From NCBI RefSeq assembly GCF_965277665.1, contig NZ_OZ255835.1, positions 3,658,001-3,722,000 on the forward strand: 64,000 nucleotides of DNA, in the 5' to 3' direction. The position numbers and the translations under genes are program-made. The notes under the pieces were generated by a model that was given only the letters and a program-made list of their open reading frames with translations, was not told the DNA's origin and did not search any database. This DNA is from Lichenicoccus sp965277665 (GTDB taxonomy: Bacteria; Pseudomonadota; Alphaproteobacteria; Acetobacterales; Acetobacteraceae). This document shows positions 8,309 to 16,374 of the stretch, piece by piece; position 1 is the first letter of the stretch, and each line of letters starts with the position of its first letter.

Positions 8309-9277
8309 ATGGTGAACCGGCAGACCATCGTGGGCGGCTTCGTGCTCGGCGGCATCCTGCTCGCCCTGGGCGTGCTGGTGCTGTTCAGCCGGCTGCGTCC
8401 GTTCGAGCCGGTCACGCGCGCGGTGCTGGTGTTCGAGGGCTCGGTGAACGGCCTGATCGTCGGCAGCCCGGTGACGTTCCGTGGCGTGCGCGTCGGCGTG
8501 GTGCGGCATATCCGGGTGCAGTTCGATCCCGGCAGCCGCCGCGCCTACATCCCGGTGATCGTGCAGCTCGAGCCGAACCGGGTCACCATCGGCAGGAGTG
8601 CCGACTCGGTGCGTACCGTCGGGCTGCCGCGCATGGTGGCCGACGGCCTGCGCGGCCAGCTCAACATACAGAGCTTCGTCACCGGCCAGGCGGAGATCGA
8701 TCTCGACTTCCGCCCCGACACGCCGGCGACGCTGTACAACCGGGTGCCGGAGCTGCCCGAGATCCCGACGTTGCCGGGGCAGCTGCAGCAGCTGCGCGAC
8801 CAGATCGCCAACCTGCCGCTGCACGATCTCGCCGAGGATGCCGAGCACACGCTGGTCTCGCTGCAGGTGCTGAGCGAGCATATCGACCGATTGCTGCCGC
8901 CGCTGGTCGGCAGCCTGACCAGGACCTCGGACCAGTCGCAGCTGGCGCTGGCAACCGCGACCGCCGCCATCGCCGACCTGCAGGCGCGCGCCGGCCGGAC
9001 GCTGCGGGCGATCGACCGGCTGTCGACGGACGGCGACCGCCAGCTGGCCGGCCGTGGCGCGGAGCTGAGCGCCCTGCTGCGGGCCTCGAACCGCAGCGTC
9101 GGCCAGGCGCAGGCGCTGCTGACCCGGATCAACGCGCTGGCGGCGCCGCGCTCGGCGCCGCGTGCGGACGTCGAGGCGAGCCTGCGCGACCTGTCGGCGG
9201 CGGCGTCCTCGCTGCGTGGCCTGGCCGAGGACCTCGACCGCAATCCGCAGCTGCTGCTCACGGGACGCGGACGGTGA
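8309..9277 (+). CDS. MCE/MlaD family substrate-binding protein
   Basis: A 322-residue membrane-anchored periplasmic protein. One N-terminal membrane helix (residues ~6-30, GGFVLGGILLALGVLVLFSR) is followed by an MCE domain with the typical VFEGSVNGLIVGSPVTFRGV and a helical C-terminal half. The long C-terminal region resembles PqiB/YebT-like single-MCE proteins in which helices build a tunnel. It sits 24 bases after the ATPase gene and overlaps the lipoprotein gene by four bases (GTGA), so it belongs to the same transporter operon. Confidence 0.88.
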   Translation: MVNRQTIVGGFVLGGILLALGVLVLFSRLRPFEPVTRAVLVFEGSVNGLIVGSPVTFRGVRVGVVRHIRVQFDPGSRRAYIPVIVQLEPNRVTIGRSADSVRTVGLPRMVADGLRGQLNIQSFVTGQAEIDLDFRPDTPATLYNRVPELPEIPTLPGQLQQLRDQIANLPLHDLAEDAEHTLVSLQVLSEHIDRLLPPLVGSLTRTSDQSQLALATATAAIADLQARAGRTLRAIDRLSTDGDRQLAGRGAELSALLRASNRSVGQAQALLTRINALAAPRSAPRADVEASLRDLSAAASSLRGLAEDLDRNPQLLLTGRGR

Positions 9278-9834
9278 GGGGCTGCCGGTTCCTGCTGCTG
9301 GCCGGATGCCTGGCCGCCTGGCTCGCCGGCTGCGCGCCGCCGGCGCCGAGGATCTACGTGCTGGCGCCGCCCGCCTCGGCGGCCCCGGCATCGGAGGGGG
9401 CGACGGTGCTGCAGGTGCCGCGGATTCGCATCCCGGACTATCTCGACACACGCGACATCCAGGTCCGAGGTGCCGGCAGCGTGCTGGCTGCGAGCCGGAC
9501 CGGACGCTGGGCCAGCCGGCTGTCGGACCAGCTGACCGACACGCTGGTGGCCGACCTCCAGCGCCTGCATCCGGAGCTGCAGGTCACGCGCAGCGAGCTC
9601 GCCGCCGCCGGCGCGCAACGCCTGTTGGTCGATCTGGACGTGCTGGAACTGGACCGCGACGGCACCGCGACCGCGCGGGCAAGCTGGTCGATCGTGCGCC
9701 CTGGCCGGCCGGACTTGGTCATGCAGTCGCACCTGTCGCTGCACGGCAACGGCGCCGACGATGCCGGCGTGCTCAACACCTTGCGTCGGGTGGCATCGCA
9801 GCTTGCCGGCCGGATCAGTCTTCCGGCCGGCTGA
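9274..9834 (+). CDS. PqiC-like ABC transporter auxiliary lipoprotein
   Basis: A 186-residue lipoprotein: the N-terminal signal ends in the lipobox LAGC (AWLAGCAPPAPRIYVL). The mature part matches the PqiC/DUF330 family, with YVLAPP near the start and VPRIRIPDYLDTRDIQVRG as the conserved core. Members are outer-membrane lipoproteins that cap or gate MCE transport bridges. The GTG start overlaps the MCE gene stop. It completes a four-gene set of permease, ATPase, MCE protein and lipoprotein. No MlaC-type shuttle is encoded here, which fits a Pqi-like architecture. Confidence 0.85.
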   Translation: MRGCRFLLLAGCLAAWLAGCAPPAPRIYVLAPPASAAPASEGATVLQVPRIRIPDYLDTRDIQVRGAGSVLAASRTGRWASRLSDQLTDTLVADLQRLHPELQVTRSELAAAGAQRLLVDLDVLELDRDGTATARASWSIVRPGRPDLVMQSHLSLHGNGADDAGVLNTLRRVASQLAGRISLPAG

Positions 9835-9840
9835 ACCATC

Positions 9841-10056
9841 CTATCTTGCGATCATCACGTCGGATGCCTTGATCACCGCGATCGCGTCATCGCCGAGCTT
9901 GAGGTCCAGGTCGTCGATCGCCTCGTTGGTGATGGAGGAGTGGATGGTGACGCCGTTGCCGATGTCGATATGCACGTGGCCGGTGGTCTGGCCGCGGGTG
10001 ACGGAGGTGATCCTGCCCTTCACCTGGTTGCGGGCGCTCAGCTTCATCATCGGCAT
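9841..10056 (-). CDS. Mop-type molybdate-binding protein (TOBE domain)
   Basis: A 71-residue single-domain protein matching the molbindin/Mop family: SARNQVKGRITSVTRGQTTG at the N-terminus, VTIHSSITNEAIDDLDLKLG in the centre and VIKASDVMIA at the C-terminus. Molbindins assemble as hexamers that store molybdate or tungstate in the cytoplasm. The location near a molybdate ABC transporter on the same strand supports this role. It is convergent with the Mla operon, with only six bases between the two stops. Confidence 0.88.
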   Translation of the reverse strand: MPMMKLSARNQVKGRITSVTRGQTTGHVHIDIGNGVTIHSSITNEAIDDLDLKLGDDAIAVIKASDVMIAR

Positions 10057-10162
10057 GGCTCCTGAGAGAGATGCAGGTTTCTACCGCTGGCCTTTGCGGA
10101 TGCCCAGGGACGGCCTCCGTTGCGAAGCAGTCTTTGCAAGCAGTGCTGCCGGCGCCGGCAAC

Positions 10163-10582
10163 TCATGGCCGCACTCCTTGCAAGGCGAGGAAATCCCGTA
10201 CCCGCAGGATCCTGGTGCCGCCATAGGTCCCGATCCCAAGCACGTGGCGCTTGTCGCCGGTCAGCAGGAAGGCCGCCGATCCTGCAGTGGCCATCGCGAG
10301 CAGGTAATTGTCGTCGGGGTCCGGTGACACGTCAACCACAGGCAGCGGATCGACATGGACGGCGAGCGTGCGCAAATCGTTGACTAGGCGACCGGCGAGG
10401 GCAGGCGCCAGGCGCTCGCGGATCCTCGGGTATCGTGTCACACGGCGCAGCTCATCGAGCTGCACCGGCGCGGTCAGCAGGTCGAACCGCCCCTGGCGCC
10501 AGAGCACGATCAGCTGCGCCGGCAGCGAGTTGCCGGCAAGCAGGGCGCTGACCAGGATGTTGGTGTCGACGACCAGCCGCAC
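10163..10582 (-). CDS. PIN-domain toxin (putative endoribonuclease)
   Basis: A 139-residue PIN-domain protein of the putative-toxin group (COG1569 type). The acidic residues that bind the catalytic metal are recognisable: Asp6 in LVVDTNILVSALL, Glu in QLDELRRV, and the Asp pair in SPDPDDNYLL and LLTGDKRHVLG. Such proteins cleave RNA and are held inactive by a partner antitoxin. The partner is the ribbon-helix-helix gene immediately upstream, whose stop is four bases before this start. The pair is embedded between molybdate genes without an obvious functional connection. Confidence 0.85.
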   Translation of the reverse strand: MRLVVDTNILVSALLAGNSLPAQLIVLWRQGRFDLLTAPVQLDELRRVTRYPRIRERLAPALAGRLVNDLRTLAVHVDPLPVVDVSPDPDDNYLLAMATAGSAAFLLTGDKRHVLGIGTYGGTRILRVRDFLALQGVRP

Positions 10583-10585
10583 GGA

Positions 10586-10843
10586 TCACCGGGCGGGACG
10601 GATGGCCGCTACCGCGTCGTCGATCATTGCCTGCAGCTCGTCGGGCGGCAGGTCGGTAAAGGCCCCCCGCACCTCGGTCAAAGTTTGGTCGAGCACGCGC
10701 CAGCGGACAGCGTCTTCGATGAACTTCGACAGGTCGCCCTTCTTCATGCCGCGCCGGGCCAGGAAGCTGCGCAAGCTGATGTCGGTGTCGCGGGAAACCG
10801 AAACGGTCCAGCGCGTGGTGTCGTCAGCCATACAGCCCTCCAC
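10586..10843 (-). CDS. Ribbon-helix-helix antitoxin
   Basis: An 85-residue protein, or 81 residues if the internal ATG at 10831 (MADDTTRW) is used. The N-terminal part has a beta strand WTVSVSRDTD followed by two short helices (LRSFLARRGMKKGDLSKFIE), the layout of a CopG/MetJ-type DNA-binding dimer. The C-terminal tail (FTDLPPDELQAMIDDAVAAI) is amphipathic and would wrap the toxin. It precedes the PIN toxin by three bases, the usual antitoxin-first order, and is expected to repress its own promoter. Confidence 0.8.
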   Translation of the reverse strand: MEGCMADDTTRWTVSVSRDTDISLRSFLARRGMKKGDLSKFIEDAVRWRVLDQTLTEVRGAFTDLPPDELQAMIDDAVAAIRPAR

Positions 10844-10941
10844 CAGGACGGAAGTTTATGTGCTTAGCATGATAGGCGTCTAACGCCAAGGGAGCGGCCT
10901 CCATCTTCAGATGCGACAGCAGCATTGTCGGCTGCCGGCGC

Positions 10942-12867
10942 TCAGGGGACATTGGTGCTGTCGAGAGGCCACACCTGCAGCGCCGCGGGATCGATCGACA
11001 GCTGCACATTCCGGGTCTGGGCGGAAAAGCCTGGATCGGCCTCGACCGGCAGCTCGGTGCTGCCCAGGCGCACCAGCAATCGCCGCTGGCCGCCGCGAAC
11101 CGGTCCGGCCTTGATCACTGCTGCCGGATAGCCGTCACCGTCGGTGATCCTGATGCGGCCGGGCCGTACCGCCCAGCCGACCGGGCCGCTCGCCAGCGCC
11201 GCGCCCGCGACCTGCAGGCGGACGCCGCCGCCGACATCGATTCGTTGCGGCGCCACCGCATGTCCGGCCGCGGACGCACGGGCTCCCAGCAGGCGCGCGG
11301 CCGCCTCGTTCACCGGCCGTCGGAACAGGGTCTCGGCCGGCCCGGACTGCAGCACGCGGCCCGCATCCAGCAGCAGCAGCTCGTCGGCGAGCAGCAAGGC
11401 CTCCTCCGGATCGTGGGTGACCAGGATGCTGGTCATGTCGATCTCGTGCTGCAGCGCCGCCAGCTCGTCGCGAAGCTGCGCGCGCAGGGTGGCGTCCAGG
11501 GCGGCGAACGGCTCGTCCAGCAGCAGCAGCTTTCCGCGGCGCGACAAGGCGCGGGCCAGCGCCACCCGCTGCTGCTGACCCAGCGACAGCTCGGCGGGCA
11601 GCCGGTGCTGCAACGTGGCGAGGCCGAGCCGGTCGGTCCAGTGCCGGGCACGCGCCGGATCGCAATCGACGCCGAAGCGGACCTGCCGCTCGACCGGCAG
11701 GTGCGGCAGCAGGCCATAGACCTGCGGCACATAGGCGATCCCGCGCGCATGCGGCGGCAGGCCGCCGAGATCGTGGCCGTCGAGCAGCACGCGGGCGCTA
11801 TCGGCGCGGTCGAGACCGGCCAGCAGGCGCAGGGTCGCCGACTTGCCCGATCCGGAGGCTCCCAGGATGCAGAGCCGCCGCGCGCGTGTATGCCAGGCAA
11901 TGTCGAGGTCGAAGCCGGGCCGGTGCCAGGTGAAGGCGAACTGCAGCGGGCCGCCGGCCGGATGCGCGACCGGTCGGGTGGCGGCAGTCAGCGGGATCGC
12001 GCCTGCGGGCCGTGCCGCGGCGAGAGGTCTCGCCCTGGACGGCGCGCCGATGCGCAGGCTGATCGCCATGACGAGCATCGCGATCAGCACGGTCGGCAGC
12101 AGGATCGGCGGCATCGCCGGCAGGCCCTCGCTGCCGAACGCCACGTAGGTGTACACCGGCAACGAGTACGGGTGGTAGGCGACCATCACGGTGGCGCCGA
12201 ACTCGCCGAAGGCGCGCAGCCAGGTGAGCAGCAGCCCGGCCCAGATGCCGCGCAGCGAGAGCGCGAGGCTGACGCGCCGGAACACGCTCCCCGGCCGATG
12301 CCCGAGCGTCGCCGCGACATCCTCAAGGGCGGGATCGACCGCGGCAAAGGCCGAGCGTGCGGCCACGATCAGGAAGGGCGCGGCCACGAACGCCTGCGCC
12401 AGCACGATGCCGGCGAAGCTGTCGGTGAAGGCGCCGCCGGTCAGGCGTCCGAGCGGGCTCGCATAGCCGAGCAGGAACAGCAGCAGGATGCCGCTGGCGA
12501 GCGGCGGCAACGCCAGCGGCAACTGCACCACGAAGCCGAGCAACGCCATGCCCGGCCCCGGCACGCGCGCCAGCAGGTAGCCGAGCGGGATGCCGCAGAC
12601 CCCGACCAGCAGGCTGGCCAGCGTGGCGCTGGCGATCGAGATGAGGCCGGCCTGCGCCAGCGTCGCGAGATCGACACCGCGCCAGTCCGCGTGTCCCGAC
12701 TGGCCGAGGCCGGCCAGGAACGGCGCGATCAGGTAGAGCGACAGCAGCGCCGCCAGCAGCGGCAGCGCGGGCGGCAGGTTCAGGCGCAGGCTACTACCTG
12801 AAATGAACGGCGGCGGGCACGGTGGCCTTGTCGCCGGCGAGGACCGGGGCCACCGTCTGCAGCCCAT
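10942..12867 (-). CDS. Fused molybdate ABC transporter permease-ATPase (ModB-ModC)
   Basis: A single chain of up to 641 residues. Residues ~30-275 are an inner-membrane permease with the EAA-loop-like EDVAATLGHRPGSVFRRV. Residues ~310-520 are an ATPase with Walker A LGASGSGKSAT, signature LSLGQQQRVALARAL and Walker B LLLLDEPFAALD. The C-terminal ~100 residues look like a TOBE-type molybdate-binding region (VGWAVRPGRIRITDGDG). It would import molybdate or tungstate together with the binding protein upstream. The listed ATG lies 74 bases inside that gene; the first hydrophobic segment starts after its stop codon, so translation may really begin near 12790 at a non-ATG codon. ModB-ModC fusions exist but are less common than separate genes. 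Confidence 0.82.
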   Translation of the reverse strand: MGCRRWPRSSPATRPPCPPPFISGSSLRLNLPPALPLLAALLSLYLIAPFLAGLGQSGHADWRGVDLATLAQAGLISIASATLASLLVGVCGIPLGYLLARVPGPGMALLGFVVQLPLALPPLASGILLLFLLGYASPLGRLTGGAFTDSFAGIVLAQAFVAAPFLIVAARSAFAAVDPALEDVAATLGHRPGSVFRRVSLALSLRGIWAGLLLTWLRAFGEFGATVMVAYHPYSLPVYTYVAFGSEGLPAMPPILLPTVLIAMLVMAISLRIGAPSRARPLAAARPAGAIPLTAATRPVAHPAGGPLQFAFTWHRPGFDLDIAWHTRARRLCILGASGSGKSATLRLLAGLDRADSARVLLDGHDLGGLPPHARGIAYVPQVYGLLPHLPVERQVRFGVDCDPARARHWTDRLGLATLQHRLPAELSLGQQQRVALARALSRRGKLLLLDEPFAALDATLRAQLRDELAALQHEIDMTSILVTHDPEEALLLADELLLLDAGRVLQSGPAETLFRRPVNEAAARLLGARASAAGHAVAPQRIDVGGGVRLQVAGAALASGPVGWAVRPGRIRITDGDGYPAAVIKAGPVRGGQRRLLVRLGSTELPVEADPGFSAQTRNVQLSIDPAALQVWPLDSTNVP

Positions 12868-13654
12868 GCCGGTGCAGGACCGCCTGGCCCGGCTCGCCGA
12901 GCAGGAAGTTCACGTAGCGGGCGGCGCCTGCCGGATCGGCGGCATCGCGCAGAATGGTCGCGGTATAGATGGCGCCCGTTGCCACCTCCGGGGCCGGCTT
13001 GATCGACGGCAGCTTCAGGTCGGTCGCTTCCGTCGAATAGAAGAAGCCGACATCGAGCTGCCCGGACTGCATCCGGCCGGCCAGGCTTTCCTCCGGCCGT
13101 ACTTGCGCCGGATTATTCGGAGCGCCGAGTACGGCCTGCGCCAGGCCCGGCTGGTGATAGACCTGCTCGGCGCGCTGGAGCAGCTGCAGGGTCAGGCGTC
13201 CCTTGGGGTCGAGCGCCGGATCGGTGCGGCCGATCCGGATGCCGGGCTCGCGCAGCACCTCGTACCAGGGCTTCGATCTCAGCTCGGCGGCGAACCGCCC
13301 TCGCGGGTTGTAGGCGATCAGCAGCGGCGACTTGGCGAAGGTCACATACCAGGACACCCAGTTGCCGTTCGCGGCACCGGTGAGCGCGTCGTTGACCTTC
13401 GGGCTGGCGCTGACGAACACGTCGGCGCGCCGCAGCCTGCCCTTTATCTGGTTGGCCAGCGCGTTGGAGCCGCCGGCATAGCCGACGAAGTGGTCGCCGC
13501 TGCTGGCGTCGAAGGCGGCGCCGATGCCGTGCTCCATCAGGTTCACCAGCGATCCGGCATAGAGCACGCTGACATCGGCCGCGCGCGCCTGGGACGCGAG
13601 CATGACGCCGCCCAGGGCGAGTGCGGCGGCGGCGGCTGTGACCATCGGCTGCAT
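12794..13654 (-). CDS. Molybdate/tungstate-binding periplasmic protein (ModA/WtpA-like)
   Basis: A 286-residue solute-binding protein with a signal peptide (VTAAAAALALGGVMLASQARA). The mature N-terminus VSVLYAGSLVNLMEHGIG contains the AGSL anion-binding loop, and YAGGSNALANQIKGRLRRAD plus DVFVSASPKVND follow. This pattern is closer to the WtpA subgroup than to E. coli ModA, so tungstate or molybdate are both possible ligands. It delivers the oxyanion to the fused ModBC transporter encoded directly downstream with overlapping reading frames. Its 5' end abuts the molybdopterin-domain gene, so the three may be cotranscribed. Confidence 0.85.
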   Translation of the reverse strand: MQPMVTAAAAALALGGVMLASQARAADVSVLYAGSLVNLMEHGIGAAFDASSGDHFVGYAGGSNALANQIKGRLRRADVFVSASPKVNDALTGAANGNWVSWYVTFAKSPLLIAYNPRGRFAAELRSKPWYEVLREPGIRIGRTDPALDPKGRLTLQLLQRAEQVYHQPGLAQAVLGAPNNPAQVRPEESLAGRMQSGQLDVGFFYSTEATDLKLPSIKPAPEVATGAIYTATILRDAADPAGAARYVNFLLGEPGQAVLHRHGLQTVAPVLAGDKATVPAAVHFR

Positions 13655-13655
13655 C

Positions 13656-14159
13656 CTAGTTCACCGTGATCGCATCGAGGTCATGCACGTCGCGTCCGGC
13701 ATGCTTGTCGCCGGGCACGATGAGCTCCAGGCCGTGCATCGGCCTGCCGTTCCGGGCCAGCGCCACGATGACCGGCTTGCCCTCGAACTTCGGATCGACC
13801 TCGCCGAGCCCGAACGCCACCGCGTAGTCGTCCGTGCCACGCGCCAGGATCGTGTGCCGCAGATGCGTCTTTTGGCCCGGCTCGTCGACCAGGGACGCCC
13901 GATCGAGCAGGGTCCAGAGCAGCACGCCGGTATAGGTCGCAGTCTGCGGACCGTGTTCGGCGACCTGGGTCAGCGTGACGGTGGTCGGCGAGAGATGTTT
14001 CAGATCGGTGACCGTGAGGACCTGCGGATGGGCGACGCGACCCTGGATTTCAAGCCGCTGCAACGTCGTCGCGTCGGCCGCGGCCGCACCCGCGCCGGCG
14101 GCCTGCAGCAATCCGAGAAGCAATGCCATTGCCGCGGGCAGTAGCCTGGCCAACCGCAT
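13656..14159 (-). CDS. Molybdopterin-binding-domain (sulfite oxidase-like) periplasmic protein
   Basis: A 167-residue protein with a signal peptide ending near AAGAGAAAA. The remainder resembles the oxidoreductase molybdopterin-binding domain: LQRLEIQGRVAHPQVLTVTD, YTGVLLWTLLDRASL, then VALARNGRPMHGLELIVPGD and RDVHDLDAITV. The domain is small and no cofactor-ligating Cys is present in the usual place, so it may bind a related ligand or be structural. It lies one base before the modA-like gene on the same strand, which fits a molybdenum theme. The start was placed at the ATG that begins the signal peptide; a longer in-frame start is upstream. Confidence 0.7.
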   Translation of the reverse strand: MRLARLLPAAMALLLGLLQAAGAGAAAADATTLQRLEIQGRVAHPQVLTVTDLKHLSPTTVTLTQVAEHGPQTATYTGVLLWTLLDRASLVDEPGQKTHLRHTILARGTDDYAVAFGLGEVDPKFEGKPVIVALARNGRPMHGLELIVPGDKHAGRDVHDLDAITVN

Positions 14160-14219
14160 ACCGGTCTCGTCCCCGCGTCCTTGCCCGGCTACGTTATGGT
14201 CCGCCGGATATCGCGTAAA

Positions 14220-14247
14220 GCGGTCCCCGCATCCCGGTGGGGACCGC
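14220..14247. promoter_or_regulatory. Nine-base-pair hairpin in a divergent intergenic region
   Basis: GCGGTCCCC and GGGGACCGC form a perfect nine-pair stem around a ten-base loop. The hairpin lies between the molybdopterin-domain gene and the divergent SDR gene, about 35 bases before the SDR start codon. On the minus strand it is followed by TTT. It could be a leader structure or an operator. I could not match it to a molybdenum-cofactor riboswitch. Confidence 0.5.
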
Positions 14248-14282
14248 TGCGTTTGGGGCTCACCCTGCAGAGGAATAGGCAC

Positions 14283-15128
14283 ATGGCAGAGCAGACAAGT
14301 CCGGTCTGGTTCATCACCGGCTGCTCCACCGGCTTCGGGCGCGACCTTGCGCAACTGGTGCTCGATCGCGGCTGGCGCGCGGTGGTGACGGCGCGCGATG
14401 CCGCCCGGGTCGCCGATCTCGGGCGCGGCGCCGAGGACCGGGTGCTCGCACTCAGCCTAGACGTCACCGATGCCGGGCAGATCAGGGGCGCGGTGGCCGA
14501 GGCCGAGGCCCGCTTCGGGTCGATCGACGTGCTGGTGAACAATGCCGGCTATGGCTACCAGGCAGCCCTCGAGGAGGGCGTCGACGAGGAGATCCGCGCG
14601 CAGTTCGAGGCCAACGTGTTCGGCCTGTTCGCGCTGACCCGCGCGGTGCTGCCCGGCATGCGGAGCCGCCGGCACGGCCACATCCTGAACATCACCTCGA
14701 TGGCCGGCTTCATCGGCTTTCCGGGGTCGGGCTACTACGCGGCCAGCAAGCACGCGGTGGAGGGCTTCTCGGATGCGCTGGCGGCCGAGGGCGCGCCGCT
14801 CGGGATCAAGGTGACCTGCGTCGAGCCGGGACCGTTCCGCACCGACTGGGCCGGCCGCTCGCTCAAGCAGACCCCGAACCGGATCGCGGACTATGCCGAG
14901 ACCGCCGGCGCCCGCATGAAGAGCACCGCCGGCATCAGCGGCAAGCAGGCCGGCGACCCGGTGCGCGCCGGCGAGGCGATGATCCGCGTGGTGGAGAGCG
15001 CCGAGCCGCCGCGGCACCTGGTGCTGGGCAAGGTCGCCTATGACGGCGTCACCGCGAAGCTCAGGGAGCGGCTGGCGCAGATCGAGCGCTGGCAGCAGGC
15101 CAGCCTGAGCGCCGACTTCCCGAGCTGA
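14283..15128 (+). CDS. Short-chain dehydrogenase/reductase
   Basis: A 281-residue classical SDR. The cofactor motif is TGCSTGFG (TGxxxGxG) at residues 13-20, NNAG follows, and the catalytic Ser-Tyr-Lys set is seen in NITSMAGF and YYAASKHAVEGF. The length and the C-terminal extension fit the group of NADP-dependent SDRs annotated as oxidoreductases of unknown substrate. AGAGGAATAGGCAC provides a good ribosome-binding site for the chosen ATG. It is followed by a palindromic region that precedes the desaturase remnant, so it is probably transcribed alone. Confidence 0.85.
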   Translation: MAEQTSPVWFITGCSTGFGRDLAQLVLDRGWRAVVTARDAARVADLGRGAEDRVLALSLDVTDAGQIRGAVAEAEARFGSIDVLVNNAGYGYQAALEEGVDEEIRAQFEANVFGLFALTRAVLPGMRSRRHGHILNITSMAGFIGFPGSGYYAASKHAVEGFSDALAAEGAPLGIKVTCVEPGPFRTDWAGRSLKQTPNRIADYAETAGARMKSTAGISGKQAGDPVRAGEAMIRVVESAEPPRHLVLGKVAYDGVTAKLRERLAQIERWQQASLSADFPS

Positions 15129-15136
15129 GGATGAGA

Positions 15137-15185
15137 GATTCTTTCATCGATCGTCGCGCCTATTCTGGAAGATCGTGAAAGAATC
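15137..15185. promoter_or_regulatory. Inverted repeat upstream of the desaturase-MocE operon
   Basis: GATTCTTTCA-TC-GATC is mirrored by GATC-G-TGAAAGAATC with an 18-base spacer. The arms lie just after the SDR stop codon and about 110 bases before the desaturase remnant. The arrangement suggests a dimeric repressor site or a promoter-overlapping operator; a terminator is less likely because no T-tract follows. Confidence 0.45.
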
Positions 15186-15293
15186 CTTTCAGCGGCCGCA
15201 TGTCGGCGTTGTTCGTCCGCCGGCGCCCCGATAGCGTTGCCTCCGACCGGCGAGGCGTCCAGCAAGGCGGCTCGCCGGCGAAGGAGACGCCCG

Positions 15294-16048
15294 TTGTCAG
15301 AACAGCTTGCCGTCAGGACCCGCGACTACAGCCTCGTCGGCGCCGACAGCGCCCGCGCCGTCGAGCAGGGGCTTGCCTCGGCGCAGTGGTACAGCTGCAT
15401 GGTGCCGCGCAAGCAGCTCAAGGCGCTGAGGAGATCTCGGTCAAGCGGCCGCCGGACCTGTTCGGCATCCTGCTCAACATGTTCCAGCTCAAGAGCGGGC
15501 CGACCGCGCTGTACCGCATGGCGCTGCATGCGACCGGCCGGCTGACCGCGGCGGAGCGGAGCTTCATCCCCGGGATGGAACAGCCCAAGGTGGTCCGGGT
15601 CGCGCGGACCTATGTCGCGCTGTTCGCGGCAGTGATCGCCACCTGCATCGCGACGCACAGCATCATCCCGGCGATGCTGGTCGGCCTGCCGAGCTTCTAC
15701 GGGGCGTGGCTGATGGTGGTGTTCGGCACCACGCAGCACGCGGCCCTCGCCGAGGACACGCTCGACCACCGGCTGAACAGCCGCACCGTGATGATGAACC
15801 CTGTGTTCCGGTTCCTGTACTGGAACATGAACTACCACGTCGAACACCACATGTTCCCGATGGTGCCGTACCACGCGCTGCCGGCGCTGCACGAGGCGAT
15901 CAAGGCGGATTGCCCGGCGCCGTATCCGAGCCTGCTCGCGGCCTATCGCGAGATCATCCCGGGCCTGCTGCGCCAGGTGCGCGATCCGCAATGGCATGTC
16001 GTGCGCACGCTGCCCGCCGGCGCGCTGCCCGAAGCGGTTGCCGCGTGA
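15294..16048 (+). pseudogene. Fatty acid desaturase-like gene, internally deleted and frameshifted
   Basis: The N-terminal part (LSEQLAVRTRDYSLVGADSA through VPRKQLKALR) is in one frame, with TTG start and GGAG upstream. The rest (EISVKRPPDLFGILLNMFQL to the end) is in another frame, joined near 15423-15440. Intact relatives have about 80-90 more residues here, including the first two histidine boxes (WHECGHGT-like and HxxHH). Only the third box, NYHVEHHMFP, remains. The loss removes most iron ligands, so the product cannot be active. It heads an operon with a MocE-type ferredoxin and an FAD oxidoreductase remnant; the next start codon overlaps this stop (TGATG). Confidence 0.8.
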
Positions 16049-16374
16049 TGGACGCCACGGTCAGCACCTGGATCATCGCCTGCACGCGCGATGACATCGA
16101 CGAGGAGGACGTGTTCCGCTTCGATCACGAGGGCCGCACGTTCGCGATCTACCGCTCGCCCGACGGCGACTTCTTCGCCACCGACGGGCTGTGCACGCAT
16201 GAGCGGGTGCATCTCGCCGACGGCCTGGTGCTGGGCCACATCATCGAGTGTCCCAAGCATAATGGCCGCTTCGACTACCGCACCGGCGAGGCCAAGGGCG
16301 CGCCGGTCTGCGTCAACCTCGCCACCTACCCGGTCAAGGTCGAAGGCGACAGCGTGCTGATCGCTCTCGCCTGA
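16048..16374 (+). CDS. MocE-type Rieske 2Fe-2S ferredoxin
   Basis: A 108-residue Rieske ferredoxin. The cluster ligands are visible as CTHERVHL (Cys-X-His) and CPKHNGRF (Cys-X2-His), separated by ADGLVLGHIIE. The family is described from rhizopine-related MocE and usually serves as electron carrier to a membrane desaturase or oxygenase. The reading frame is complete and undamaged, and its ends overlap both neighbours as TGATG, the signature of a tight operon. Its expected partners, the desaturase upstream and the reductase downstream, are both broken here, so its present use is unclear. Confidence 0.88.
   Translation: MDATVSTWIIACTRDDIDEEDVFRFDHEGRTFAIYRSPDGDFFATDGLCTHERVHLADGLVLGHIIECPKHNGRFDYRTGEAKGAPVCVNLATYPVKVEGDSVLIALA

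Noticed and set aside
14187..14282. Molybdenum cofactor riboswitch upstream of the SDR gene
   Set aside because: Only one simple hairpin is present. The multi-helix core of the Moco motif could not be traced by eye.
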